From contig PYST01000067.1 in NCBI GenBank assembly GCA_003049485.1, forward strand, positions 62,001 through 126,000: DNA of 64,000 nucleotides, written 5' to 3'. Positions within the stretch are counted from its first letter, which is position 1. Each line of letters opens with the position of its first letter. This DNA comes from Ophioceras dolichostomum. Taxonomy: Eukaryota; Ascomycota; Sordariomycetes; Magnaporthales; Ophioceraceae. Shown here piece by piece: positions 23,301-35,838 of this stretch. Below the pieces are notes generated by a model. That model was given only the letters and a program-made list of their open reading frames with translations. It made no database searches and was not told the DNA's origin. Both the position numbers and the translations under genes were made by a program.

Positions 23301-26300
23301 CTTTGCCGTGGTAGACATTGGGGAAGAAGGGTGTGAATAAGTGGAATAATCAATGGAGCGCCCGGGACCCACGAGGGGCCACCTTTGTCTCTCTTCTCCA
23401 TCCACACCGGGTACCTACGTAGGGGTAGCCGTAGCACTACTACGTTCCGTGAGGGCGAGATATGGCGGCACACGCCCCATTTGCCCTGTCGTTCTTTGCA
23501 CGCTTGCTCGATGCAAGGGCGAAGGATGGCCTGCTTGAGGTATTTTCTCACGGAGGCCCTGTTTATCTCCACCTCTTTTATTCTTTCCATTTTCGTTTAT
23601 GTTGTTATGTGCACGTTTTCTTATCTTGGTTCTGTGGTCGTTTCGAGGTGGCCATCTTTTGGCCCGGCCGGCCAGGGGGGCGGCCAAAAGAAAGGGGGGT
23701 GGGTTTTCTTGAGGGGTTTCGCCAGGGGGTGAAATTCTCTTGCCGGACAGTGGCTTGATCGCGGCTCGGGTTGAGTTTGGCGCGTTGCGTGTCGAGAGGT
23801 GGCCACTTCTCGCGGCCACTGGCGGAACATGGCGGCACTAGACTGAGACAGGAAAAGGGGGACCGGCTAGGGCGTGGAAAGTTCAACAAAAGAAACCGCC
23901 CAAAAAAAAGTTCAATGTCGACTAAATGGAAACGGGAGAAAGAAAATTGAGTCGAGAAAATGTGAGACCGAGCAAATGTAAGGAAACGAAGCAAGGGATG
24001 GAAGTTACTGAGATACAAGAGACCAAAGAGTAGGGTCATTGGCCAATGGAGATGCAAAGGAAAACCACACTCCTCGTCCCGTCTCGTCGGCCTTCCCATC
24101 ACTGGCAAGCTGACTGACTGACCACTCCCCGGTCCCGTGTCATCATTCGTCTTCTTCCCTTCCTTCACTTTTACATCCGCGTCCCCATCCCTCCCCTTCG
24201 CCCCCTCCCTGGCCTTCCATCTCCTCCCGCTTTCATATGATTTGTTCCAATATGCAGCTACCCTTCTTCTCTACTCCCGCTACCCATCCCAAGCAAACAT
24301 ATTTCTCCTGGATGTCTCAGAACTCACCATCCATCACATCCGCCGTTGTCATCCCCCCACTCCGAGATAGATAGATTCGGTCTGTTTCGAGTGAGAGGCC
24401 AGGGTCCTCCGGGCGCCGGCAGCCTCAAGGCGTCAGATGGGTGGGGGGGTGACTGCTTTGACCAAGTGTGTTGTGACTGAGGGCAGATGCAAGGTGAAGT
24501 GTTCCATTTTCGTCGTTTCGACGCCATACCAAACCTGGCCTAGCACCAAGAGAACGATAATTGGCTAAAAAGAGAAGAACAAATACCGGCCGGGGGTAGC
24601 GGAGTGGTCCTTCCAGAAGGGAGACCAGAAGGTACATGACGCGGGAGCCGCAGACATGGGCCAAGGGTGTTTGTTCCTTCCCCCATGCCTGGCCAATACT
24701 CGCTCGCCCCTGGCCCGAGCGGGAGAAATAAAAAATGAAAAAAAGAGAAATGTGACAGATCGATCGTTACGCGCAACAGCGAGGTGGCGAGGTCAAGACG
24801 GTTCTCTCTGCCGGCCGACCGGTCTGGAATGGAGCTGCCCGTTTCAATGTTGGCAAAACAATGCCTTTCCACACCTTACGCGGCACGGGTGGAGAGAAAA
24901 GAGGGAGGAAGAATAGGAAGATCACACCAAACAAAGGTCAAATCAACCCCGACCGAACCAAATCCTTGACTATAAGATCTTGGGCATCGGACGACATATC
25001 GCCACATCGCCTCACTATAATATCTCCTGGTTGACGACCACGGAGGGACAGTTGGAGACTTCCTAGAAAGGCAACAGATGATGAATATCGACTTCGACTG
25101 CTCTGTGATTTCATGTCGCTCTGGTCCTGAGTCCCCACGACAGCGTCTGCAGGCCTGGCGCCCTGGCCCCTGTCGAGGCCAAGTCTTTCTAGGGCCGGCA
25201 GCTTTTCTATCCCCATCAAGATGTGGGACGAATCAGCTGGAGGAATAGGGTTTAGATAGCAGCCGATGCTGTTTCTATGTACCTACTAGGCAACGAGTAC
25301 GCGGGAAACGGAAGGACTAGCCTGGGGCTCGTGCTACTTAGCAAAGTGAGAGATAGGGATCCGATGGCCAGGGCCTCAAAACGTACGGCCACATAGAGAA
25401 GCTACAAGCAAATATATCGGCCAATTTTTTCATCCCCGCCTATTCCGTAAACGCATTCAGTATAAAATTAGCAGCTCTATGCGGCTAGAGCCGTTCCCGA
25501 ATAAAGGGATTAGATGCTGACCGAACGGAATTTTCTGCACGAAAATGGGACGAAAAATAAAACAAAAAGAAACACGGAACTAGGACCGTTTGCCGGGGGC
25601 AGTCATCATCAGAACAAAGAGGTGTGGGGGCTGAATCGTGGGAGAGAACAGTTTTGATAGGACGAGGTCAGAAACAAATCAGAACGCAACAAGAGTGCAC
25701 ATACGCTCGGCAGACGAACGTGCAGAAAGGCGGAGAGACAGAAACCTCAGAAGCGAGAGAGCATAGACCATTTCAAGGAAAACAAAAAATGCATGGAAAA
25801 TAAGGAGAAAAAAGAAGAAGAAGAGAAAGGAAGCAACCAAAAGGGCTTCAGCTACTCAGCCATTGTACCAGCTTGTACATAGTCGCTTTACGGGGGAGTT
25901 CACAGAGCGAGCCGGCCACGACGGAAGACCTGAGCCGTGACCATCACGAGTGGCTCCACGTCGCAGGCCCTCTCATGCCGGGCGCGCAATCACTCAAGCC
26001 ACTGCCCTCTAAGGCGGGAAGGGAGTGAGAGGGGGGTCAAGAAAAGGCCAGACGCCTACTTTTCGGCAGAGGTTCTCTCCCCCTCAGTGCTAATGTCCAG
26101 TGAGAAGAAAAGAAGGAAAAGCGCTGATGTGATGGGTTGGTAGGCAGACATGGGACCGGACATAGAGGGGGAACTTGGGGGAAGGGGGTGTGTTAGGGGT
26201 GGGTGGTGGAGTCCCACCTCCAACCCACCCACACCACACCCCCTTCCCTGGTCTTCCGTCGCCCCCTGTCAGTCTTGGCCCTGCTGCCCCTCCACAGGAG

Positions 26301-27214
26301 AAGGGACCCATGCTCTGTCACGGAGCTCTCCAACGAGGGGGAGAAGAGAGAGAGAGAGAAAAAAAAAAGTGGAAAAAAAAACCCGCATCGATTTTTTGTC
26401 CTCGGAAAAGGTATGCAGGAAAGGAAATCTCGGAAGGAAAAGAAGAGCACCCACAAATACAAAACCCCTCATCAGGCTAGGTAGGTATTTGGGTGGTGAG
26501 GACGTAGCCCAAAAGGTGACCGGGGTGAGGAAGAAATAGGGCGGGCGGAAATCTGGCTGGGCTGGTGCTGCTGGCTGCCCTGCTTTGGTCAGGCTAGGCT
26601 TGCAAGGGTATTTTTTTTATGAGAAGCGGGAGGGAAGAGGGGCGGACCAGGTTGATCCAGAGATGCATGCATGCCACTCTCACTGCTCTGCTGGCCCTCC
26701 CTCCTCCCCCCATGGCCAAGTACCCTCCAAAACACACACATTTCCCAGCCGTACGCTGTAGGAAGTACTTTTTTCTCGCTTCTTCTCTTGCCCGCGTGCG
26801 TGCGTGCTTGCATCTTCTTTTTCGTTTCTGCTTGTTGCTGCGCTGTCAGTCCAGTCCCATTATGTACTTCATGTACGTACCTCAGTACCGACCTGACTTA
26901 CCTCTCTATGCCCGGGCAAGGGCTCGTTTAATAGTGAATGCAGGAGACGGATGTGGATGGGAAAAGAAACTGGCGTTTCGCCCTCTTTTCGTTTTCTCAC
27001 GTTGGTTTTTTTTCTTAGACCACCCGTTTAGTTTGGTACCTCGTTTTCTTCCCCCCTTCCCCCCTCCCCTCTCGCACTCTGCCCAGCCAGCCCTGAGCAG
27101 CCAGCCAGAGGCCAGTACCGGCCCCACCTCCCACCTCCGGGTGCCGCCTCGTTGCTGTTGTCCATCCAGAGTCGAGCACAGGTAGATTTGGTTTCCTCCC
27201 CTCCCTCTCTATCT
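20371..27214. other. gene-poor region
   Basis: No gene can be supported on either strand. A 9-base CACAACTGG triplet repeat lies at 21132-21160. From 25400 to 25860 the plus strand is A-rich, and 24150-24330 is CT-rich, which may mark untranslated or regulatory sequence. 26330-26390 is purine-rich with A runs; 26990-27080 is T/C-rich. ORFs here read as Pro/Ser/Lys low-complexity peptides. Confidence 0.45.
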
Positions 27215-27237
27215 TGTGTGTGTGTGTGTGTGTGTGT
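27215..27237. repeat. (TG)n microsatellite
   Basis: About eleven TG dinucleotides in a perfect run. Confidence 0.95.
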
Positions 27238-27454
27238 CGAAGGTCGGTGGGCAGGCAAGGTTCTGCAATGCGCTGTTAAACATGCGGCTTGCCTGCCTGG
27301 CTCCCTGCCTGCCTGCGCGTGCCTGTGCGTCTGTGGTGCGTGTGAGTTGTTGTGCTGTACTCTTTTTTTCTTTGCTCCCCCATTTTCCCCCTGTGCCCCT
27401 GTGATATTGTTGCTGGCACCCTCCCCTCCTTCCTTTTTGCTTGCTTCTGCGAGT

Positions 27455-27477
27455 GCTTGCTTGCTTGCTTGCTTGCT
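27455..27477. repeat. (GCTT)n microsatellite
   Basis: Five to six GCTT units in a perfect run, inside a CT-rich stretch. Confidence 0.9.
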
Positions 27478-27831
27478 GGGTGGATGGCTGACTTCTGCCA
27501 CAACACAACTTGCCTGCCCTCTTCTTGTCCATTCAGTTCCCGTCCCAGTCGACCGGTGGGGAGAAACTATAAGTAGGCATGTGCCGTTCTTGTCTCTCCG
27601 ACCGTTGGAAGCCTCCCACCCTTTTCCCTCCAATCCCCGAGAGGCTTGTCCTGATCCTGATCCTGAGGGTCTGCCGTCTCGCATCTGCCGCTGGCCTCCT
27701 GACCTTTGAGTGGTGTGCTGCTACTACTTCTTTACTGTCATTCCTCTCGCTCTTGAAGAGTGTCTGTTAATCTTGAGGAGGAGGGCGCCCTAGAAGAGGA
27801 GAGAGAAAAAGATTATTATTAGTCCTCGAGT

Positions 27832-27903
27832 CCACCACCACCACCACCACCACCACCACCACCACTACCACCATCGCCAACGCATACACACACCGCCCAT
27901 ATA

Positions 27904-27952
<49 letters not shown>

Positions 27953-28014
27953 TCACTCACTCTCTCTCTCTCTCTCACGCACACACGCACACGCACACAC
28001 GCACACGCACACAC
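27832..28014. repeat. compound microsatellite: (CCA)n, (AC)n, (TC)n, (CACG/CA)n
   Basis: A CCA array at 27832-27873, a perfect 43-base AC run at 27907-27949, eight TC at 27961-27976 and mixed CACGCACA words to 28014 follow one another. The block sits in the 5' leader or promoter of the small gene at 28826, about 250 bases before its leader intron. Confidence 0.95.
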
Positions 28015-28259
28015 AGACGTATACGCACGCAACCCATTCTGCACAAATACACGACGCCAGCGTCCCGGCCCGACTGATACCCTCCATCGTGTTCACCGCT
28101 CTCGTCGTCGGACATCCCTCGCCTCCCATCATCAACCTCACCACAACCACTACACCTGTTCTCCCCTCTCCTCTTTTCCCTCATTCATCTCTCTGCCTTG
28201 CCTCTCGGCCGAGCGGCGGATCCTTCCCGTCTACCTGGTTCGGACGGAGTACTCACTTG

Positions 28260-28605
28260 GTATGTTGTTCCTGTGGCGCTCCTTTGTTCCTTTCCCCCAG
28301 TCTCCCTTCCCCGTCACCTTATCCCTTGTACCCGGTAAGCGACAGCAGCTGTGCCTCTCTCGTCAGCGCGCCTCGCAGCCCAGCTCGGAGCCCAGCTTCA
28401 CTCTCGAAACATGTGACCCTCCTCTCGACAGGCGCCCAACCACTTCCTTCGTGGGTGGTGGTGCGAGCTGGGCTCCCTTTGTTCAGGGCGGGGCGAGCCG
28501 TTCCCCTGGGCTCCTTGGGTCCCCTTTTCTCACACTTCTCTGCCCATCCTTGCGCCATCTCCACCCAGGGAACCGGCCAATGATGCTAACAGTTTGTGCC
28601 TGCAG
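28260..28605 (+). other. probable 5'-leader intron of the gene at 28826
   Basis: A consensus donor GTATGT at 28260, a perfect branch site TGCTAAC near 28583 and an acceptor TGCAG ending at 28605 frame a 346-nt intron upstream of the start codon. Splicing would join a C/T-rich leader to the exon carrying the ATG. This is a prediction from splice signals alone. Confidence 0.55.
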
Positions 28606-28825
28606 CATCAGCTGAAAGGATTCTTGGGGAAGGAGCGACAACAACAGCCTCTCGCCTTGGGCATCATCGCCATCATCATTATCGAATCATTAGCGGCCAC
28701 GAAACGCCTCGCCTCTGAACCAGCCACCACCACCACAACAACCCCTACACGTTACTCCGCACCTCCGCCCTTTCTCTCCCCTTACCCAAGGACACACGAC
28801 ACGCGACCCCCCAAGACCCACAAAG

Positions 28826-29158
28826 ATGTGCTACTTCGACCAGACCCGCTGGAACTGCGGCTACTGGAAGTGGGGGAACTTCCGGCAGCAATGCACGAAG
28901 GAATACCGCACGGGCGAGACCTGCGGGCTCAAGCTGGTGTACGACACGCACTACCAGGCGGGGAAGTGCCGGCTCTGCGACCAGATCGAGAAGAAGGAGC
29001 GGCGGTACAGCAAGATGGCCGCCGACGTCGAGCGCTGGCGCCACGAGGGCGGGCGCCCGGCCACGATCGAGAAGACCGAGGGCGACATGGAGGACGTCCG
29101 GAGGCAGATAAATAACATCTACATCGAACACCTCGCTCGAGAGAGGAACATGTCCTGA
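28826..29158 (+). CDS. small conserved Cys/Trp-rich fungal protein
   Basis: A single exon of 110 residues. The N-terminal half is compact and cysteine-bearing: C2, C11, C23, C33, C48 and C51, with aromatic MCYFDQTRW, CGYWKWGNFRQQC and GKCRLCDQIEKKERR. The closing C-x2-C suggests a zinc or disulfide site. The second half is charged and helical (coiled-coil-like ADVERWRHE ... DMEDVRRQINNIYIEHLARER). There is no signal peptide, so a cytosolic or nuclear metal-binding role is more likely than secretion. I recognise the pattern as a widely conserved ascomycete protein of unknown function. The gene has a long, repeat-rich leader with an intron, suggesting regulated expression. Confidence 0.85.
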   Translation: MCYFDQTRWNCGYWKWGNFRQQCTKEYRTGETCGLKLVYDTHYQAGKCRLCDQIEKKERRYSKMAADVERWRHEGGRPATIEKTEGDMEDVRRQINNIYIEHLARERNMS

Positions 29159-32100
29159 TAGAGAAGGCATCCAAGCTCTGAGTCAGTACCTACCTAGGTA
29201 GACACCACCCATGCACACAACACCCACACATCTACCCAGATCAGATCATCATCAGTCCCCTTCCAAACAAGGACAAAGACTGACAACTCACGTCTCCACC
29301 TTCACCTACACTCCAGGGCACGTTACAACGGGGACTATAGCGATAGCAAGCAGGAAGGAAGGAGGACAGACAAAAGCAAAGTGGGCAAAAGCGACTTACA
29401 GGAAAGATGGCAAGGCAAGCAACGATACAGATTGCAGAAGGTGGTAGTTGGGCTCCGGTGATGACGCTGATGATGATGATGTAACTGGGAAAGCAACGAG
29501 GAATGATATGATAGCGGAAGCGACGGTAATGAGTTGGTGCTTTCTTTTTTCTTCTGTGTATTTCCCTTGTCTCGGAGTTTTTGATGTTCTTGTCGGATTA
29601 GGATCGTATTCTCCTCGGGACCTTTCTGCTCTTTCTCTTTCTTCCTTTCTTTCTAGCTCACTGCCCTAGGCCAATATGTTATTCGTGTCTCCTTTTTTGA
29701 GCTTCATCTTCTTGTTGCTTACGAGTTTCTCTCTCTCTCTCTTGCGAAAACAAATTTCCATCTCGTATTTTTCTTAAATTCCTGATACTCTCCTCGCCTC
29801 CCTCTCTCTCCTCCTGCCCTCCAAAAAATGAATGCAGCGTAGGCAATGTTGGGCAGGAACCGACACCGATGCAACGGGCAGACCGACAGATGCAGGTACC
29901 TTCTTTCGTTTATCTCCTTGGGAGACCGTTGATATCATCGATTCGTTGGGGGTTTAAGGGCCGATGGGAGCAGCGAGGGCCCAGAGCGCGAGGAGGGGCG
30001 AGTTGAGTGGGGAGTCATGATGGCTGGTGGGCCGCTAACGAGTTAGTCGCAGTCAGTCAGTCAGTCTGTCAGTCAGTCCTTTCCTGATGGCGGTCTTCCT
30101 CTTTTTTCCCCTCCTTTTTTTTTCTCGGTCTCTTCTTTGTCACCTCGACTTTGCTTTCCATGCTCGCAGAAACAAATCTCTTTTCTCTCGATCTCCATTG
30201 CTTCACTGGCAGAAGCACCAAAAGCCAGCCCCACCTCTTCGCCAAGCCCTTCTGATGATCCGAGTGTGGCAGCTCGTCCGTTCCGTTTTCGTTGTTCGTA
30301 GCTGCGCAGATGCGTCGGTCGGTCGCCTGTGTTCGTCACGTCACCGATCGTCTAAGTGGGCTTTTGCTCTTGAGCTCCTCGAGACGCTACCCACTTATAC
30401 CTGCGAGACTAACAAAACAAAACAAAACAAGCATAAAAAACGACGTGTCTCTTGTTGGGCCGCCTCCCATCGGCCAGGGTGGTCCAGGCGGCCCATCGAC
30501 GAAGGCAGGTGTGTACATATTGAAGATAGGATGGCTGCAGAACAGGGCCCCGCAAGCAGGGATGGCGAGATGCACAAGGGGAGCGAGGTAGTAAATCAAG
30601 TGGCAGCATGTGCTGGCATAGAGTGTGGGAGAAACAAGGCCACCACCATCAGTCATCCTTCTCACATGCTTTGCCGAGACTCCTGTAAGCGGTTGAGCCA
30701 GGATATTCGCTCCGGGGTTGTGGCGGGCCTCCGTTCTCCCTGCTGCCGCCGAGGGCTTGGATCGGGCCGGACGTCCGAGGGAGACGGAATATGGGAGTGA
30801 CAACGGTGCGTGGCTTCCCGCTGATGATAGGGAATACCTGGCGGTTAAACTGTTTTCGTCGTCTTTTCACCGACGGCAAGGGGCCGTGCGATGGGCCTCC
30901 ATGTTGCTGTCCTGCATGAGTGCGTATGGATGAAAAGAGAGAGAGAAAGAGAGAGAGAAATCACAGATCCGAGATGCCCGAAGACCCGGGGTCGGCATCG
31001 AGAATTAAGATCGACCCATGCAGCCCAAGTGGACGGGCCTATCTGCCTTACTGCCTAACCAGACACCAGGGTGGGACTTGTGGACTAGGCTAGGTAGAGA
31101 GTGGGCGGGCAAGTATAAAGACTCGACTGGGCTGGACTGGACATGTTGGGGCCAGTGACGAGATGTCGGATTCTTGGAGGGGCGGGGAAGGAACCAGTCA
31201 CGGACGGTCCACACGGCCGAGGGGGAGGGAGGAGGGCCTCGGGTCCCTCCAAATCCGAATGTCGTTCGACTCAAGCGTCCAAAGAGACCCCAGTGATGAT
31301 GATTCAGGAGGTAGGCGGTATTCAGGCGGTATTCGGGCAGTCGAACTGGAATGGTCGGCCGGGTGCTAGCAGCTAGGGTCAAAGGGGAAAAGACCATGGG
31401 ACGAGGAGGAGGAGAAGGAAGAGGAGGGACGGCAGTTTTAACAGTCGGGAAGAAGGAGGGAAAACTGGGAGATGGGAGAAAAATAGACCGAGCTCACCTG
31501 CGCTCCCGGACACAGAACCCGCAGAACCAGCCGGCCGGGGGACGGCCCAGAATTTGAATCTGAGCGGGCTGGTTTTCCAAGCTGTGCATCCGTCGGCTTC
31601 GGTCGGAAGCCCGCCGTCCAGATTCCTCTCTTGGAAAGAGGGCGCTGCAGAGAATGCAGACGACTGCAGGTCTGCGGCCCACTCGCTCGGCCAGCGAGGG
31701 GTTATTGCTCACAACTTCAGATCTTTGCACACTTTTTATGCCATCTTTTCCATTGTTCCTGTCTTCCGGGCCCCTCACCTCACCTTCTTCTAAGGTCCGG
31801 GTGTTCGGGCAGGTTGGTACCGAGACGATAAGGGGCCACAAGAGACGAGCATCCATCGACGATTGGCCATCAACAGTGAGCACGAGGCCGTCTTCTGCCC
31901 CCCAAACGCGCCTCTCGGCTGTGTTCCTTGGGTTCCTTGGAGGGGGCACCACTCCCCCTCCCCCAGTACCAGACGTGCGGAACGGATAACGTCGCAGTGT
32001 CGAACCGAGCGACGCAGCTGACGAGTCGTGACCGTTTGTTTGTTGGGGGGAAAGCAAAAACAAGGATAACAACGCCTACCTAAGCACACAGAAGACCCGA

Positions 32101-35013
32101 CTCGGAGGACTCTAACACTCCATCGACCCAATGACACCCCACGACAACAACCCCTGCTGCTCTTCAGAAGTTGCAAGTCGACGACGTCGAATCGAATCCC
32201 TGGTGGAATTTTTCTCGAGGGCAAGCGGGCCCGCATAAAAAAAAGAGGAACTCGAGAGAGGTAGGTCCCATGATACAAGGACAAGGGCCAATGAAATGGC
32301 CGCTCGCGCACAGACTCCCGTGGGCATGGCTCGACTGAACTGCTTGGCCTCGGAACAACAGAAGACAGGAGAACATTTGGGTCGTGATTCGCTGGCGGCA
32401 GAACTGATGGCGGGTGATGACATTTGAAGCCTGTCAGTGGACAAGAGCAACGAGAAGTAAGGATAACTGACTGGCATAGACATTTCCAGGCAGAAGAAAG
32501 AGACAGAAGCAAAGATACATAAGAACGAAAATTGACGGAAAGCGGAAGCACAGAAACTCAAATACAACTTCCATAAGAGAGACCGAGACAACGGGCAGGT
32601 TAAAAGAACAGGCGGGGATCGATCCCCAATGATATACGGCTTATAACGACAGTCCAACCAATCAACCAATCAACCGCTATACATAAAATAGAACGGACAA
32701 AAAAGTACGGGCCGTATGCAACAGGGAAGTAGGTACCTTAGGTACCTCGTAGGCAGGTATTGCACAACACTATCTAGTGCTACAGTAGGTGGCACACGCA
32801 CCTCCTCTCCTCCACATGGTTGCACACCACCACCACTACATCACACACTCTAGTTTCCCTCCCTCCACCGCTCAACCGCTAGCCAACTCCCGTGCTAGCT
32901 GTCATCATTGGAGGTGGCATTGGGTATGATGGGGTGTCTGCTCTCGGTCTTACACGCGCCGCAGGGCAGCATGGCCCGAACGTCAGCAGCGAGCCGCCTG
33001 ACGTCGCACGTGGCCACTGCTAAATGGGCGAATACTGTGTGGTGACTGGAGAGAACCTGCCCTTTTTTTCGGGAACGCGGGTCACCCACTTCAAGAGAAC
33101 CTATGTGGTCGATCGACCGGTCTGGTCTTATTTGGATCGATGAATGGGTGGATGGGTGGGTGGATATCGGTTTCCCCCGGTTTTAGGGAGGGGCTGAGGG
33201 CGAACGAAGATAAGGAGCACGAGAATAGTACGATCACCGACGACTGACTTATAACGACAAGACGGCATATACCACGTATGCAAATCGGTATGCCAGGCTT
33301 CGGCACAGCCCGGTGATAGTCCTGCTGGTTGGTTGGCCGGTGGGGTCTAGTGGTCCAGTGGTCTAGTGTGAAGTAACAGCCGCCTCTGTAGGACTACGCA
33401 GGACGCTAGGACAGGATGACATGGCATGGCCGATCCAATGGCGATGGGGGGTTGGAGGACATAGCATGGAGAATGGCCAACAGCAAAGCGACAGATGACA
33501 TGAGAGCAAGGCCAAGGGAGAGCAAACAAGGACGCTACCGCTCGAAGGAGTAGACGAGCCGCTAGGCACAAGCCACTAGCCGTTTGCGCTCGGGCGTCTT
33601 GGCTTGGTACGCGGTTATCGATAGATTCGATGTCCGAACTTCTCGTGGGGGCATGATGATTGATCATATTATTGAAGGTCAAGAAGAAGAAGGGCGGTCA
33701 AGTCAAGGGAGTGAGGCAAGGAGGACCGGATGTCGCAGGGACGGGAGAGGGACTGCCGAACACCCCGGAACAAGACATCATCGCGACGTCCTTGTGTGCG
33801 TCCTCCTCCTCCATCCCTCCCCATTCCTCATCCACCACCCCGTATTACCAGCAATACAACCCTCGCTGTCGATCCATCATCGACGCTGCACCACCCGCTC
33901 ATCATCAAAGCCGTCACATGATTTCCCAGCCTGACCACCAATGTTACCCTCAACCCTCTTTATCCTGTCATCATAGCTCCCACCGATACATCCATCCCTT
34001 CCCCTCTTCTACCAAGAAGCGAAGAGCCGCCCGCCTGCCCGCTTTGCACGCCCAAAGATGAGCCCAAACCAAACGCAGCGAATGGACGACTGGCGCATTG
34101 TCCCCATATGCAGAGGCCTTATCCAAGTCCAGTCCAAAGCAGCCCACCCCACCCACACCACCCCCTCAATTCATTCCTCACCATTCCCGAACCAGAAAGG
34201 GCAAAAACATCCGTCAGCAATCAGAAGGTAGTCAGTCAGTCGTCATCACACAGTCGCGTCCCCTACTTCCTGTTCGTCATTCGATTCCATGCTTCGGTAT
34301 GCAGCACACAAATTCCCGACTCGAGCTAGTCCGACGAGGGAGGGGAGGAGAGAGACAAAAGTAGCGTAACAGGCCAGCAGCCCTCCTCCGCAGCCCTCCG
34401 CCTCCAGCATTGCGCGCTAGTCCTTCTCGTCGAATGGGGCTCAATAGATAGGCGGGATCCATGGCATGGATCCTGGGCTGACCACCAAGCTGCGATGTTG
34501 TGTGACCCTGTGTGGATGTCGACGGACACATCATCAACGAGTGTCTGTCTGTCTGTCGGCTTGTTGTTTGGCCTGGGCACTCTATTGGGGCGCAAGGCTT
34601 CGGGGAATCGAATCGCGGAGAAGAGCGTTCATAGTCAGCCCACCATCCTCCCTGTCAGACCGGGTTGCCTGCATGTAGCAATCGTGCCGCAAACCGCAAA
34701 CCGCAAACCGGAAATTCCCCCCGCTGGACAGCCGACCGAGTAGGTGCTTGTGACCGGTAAAGAACGAACGAGTAGGATCGATGCGCACAGAGAGGAAAAG
34801 GGGGTGTGAGTGATGTGGTGTGGTGTCGGTCCGAGTCTCGGTCCCTGCTCCTCTGTCAAGTGCGTCGGTTTGGCGGCGGCCGACGATATGGACGGATGAA
34901 TGGATGGGTGACAAGTCTACTGCCGCCCAGGTATTTTGCCTCCCTCGCATCAACAACTCCCATCTAGTAGCAAGCCGCGGCCCGATCCACCAGCATCGTA
35001 GCGAATCATCGAA
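29159..35013. other. gene-poor region
   Basis: About 5.9 kb without a supported gene. A TACCTACCTAGGTAG word lies at 29187-29202 just after the gene at 28826. There is an (AGTC)n array at 30051-30078, a GTACCTTAGGTACCTC palindrome at 32734-32749 and three CGCAAAC units near 34690-34713. T-rich DNA at 29540-29760 may be the 3' untranslated region of the preceding gene. Short ORFs on both strands have no motif I know. Confidence 0.45.
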
Positions 35014-35838
35014 TCATCTCGCTAGAGCTGCAGCCGCGTCCGCGAACGTGCCCACAAGCGAATCCTCGCCAGCCTGCGTCATGACCAGGTTGCTCCCCCG
35101 CCGCAGCTCGATGTTCTCGTCCTCTTCGTCGTCCTCGCCCCACGGCACGAACTCTACCGTCGTCGTGCTCCCGACGCTGAGCGGCGGTTGTCCTGTCGAA
35201 GGCGTTACTAGCATCTGCGCCTGCGGCTTCGGCTGGTGCAGTACTAGGTCTTCGGACGAGAGCTTGGAGAGTAGGGTCTGGTATCGCGCCATGCGCGCCT
35301 CCTGCTGGCCGCCGGCGAAGGCGTATTGTGTGGTGGGGAGGATGGTCGTGCCGGTGGCAGCTCGGGTCGCGGAGGTGTTGTCGTGTGGGGAGGGGGCAAT
35401 TTCGAATATGTCGACCATGTTGCTGGATAATGGGGAAAGAGAGGAGGGAATTTGTTAGCTAGAGGTTTTTGGAGGATAGGGAAGCGGAGAGTACGGAGCG
35501 GAGGGAGTATGGCGAGCAAAGGGAAGGGAACCGGGACGTACTCAGACGTGCGCATGACGACCCTCTGCAGAGCCTCGATTTCGCGTTGAGCTTCTAGAGG
35601 GTCGTCCTGGCCATTGAGCTGCTGCTCGCCGAAACTGCCGTAGTGGAGGTTGTTAGGGTCGTCGAATAGGAGGCGCGACTCGTCATCCTGTTATTAGAGG
35701 AAGTGCATTGGGCGGTCAGCAAGGAGAGCACGCGATCGCTTTCGGAACAGTGGGAGAAAAGAGACTGCGCGCGTGGCATACATCGTCGTAGTCCTCCCGT
35801 CGGCGACTGCCCATACATGAACTGCAGGTGTTACCCAT
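35014..35838 (-). CDS. LAMTOR1/Ego1-like lysosomal (vacuolar) TORC1 adaptor
   Basis: Three exons (35838-35782, 35687-35542, 35422-35014) with introns of 94 nt (GTATGC...ACAG) and 119 nt (GTACGT...TCCAG) give 203 residues. The N-terminus MGNTCSSCMGSRRRE carries Gly2 for myristoylation and Cys5 and Cys8 for palmitoylation, the dual lipid anchor of LAMTOR1/p18 and yeast Ego1. Exon 2 holds the family block DDESRLLFDDPNNLHYGSFG, then EQQLNGQDDPLEAQREIEAL and VVMRTSDNMVDIFEI. The C-terminal part is variable with an acidic WGEDDEEDENIELR. In the EGO/Ragulator complex this protein tethers Rag GTPases to the vacuole or late endosome so amino acids can activate TORC1. Stop codon is TGA. The short first exon is easily missed because it codes for only 19 residues. 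Confidence 0.9.

Noticed and set aside
26619..27709. plus-strand ORFs of 185-188 residues
   Set aside because: They are translations of CT-rich and microsatellite DNA giving Ser/Leu/Cys/Pro low complexity.
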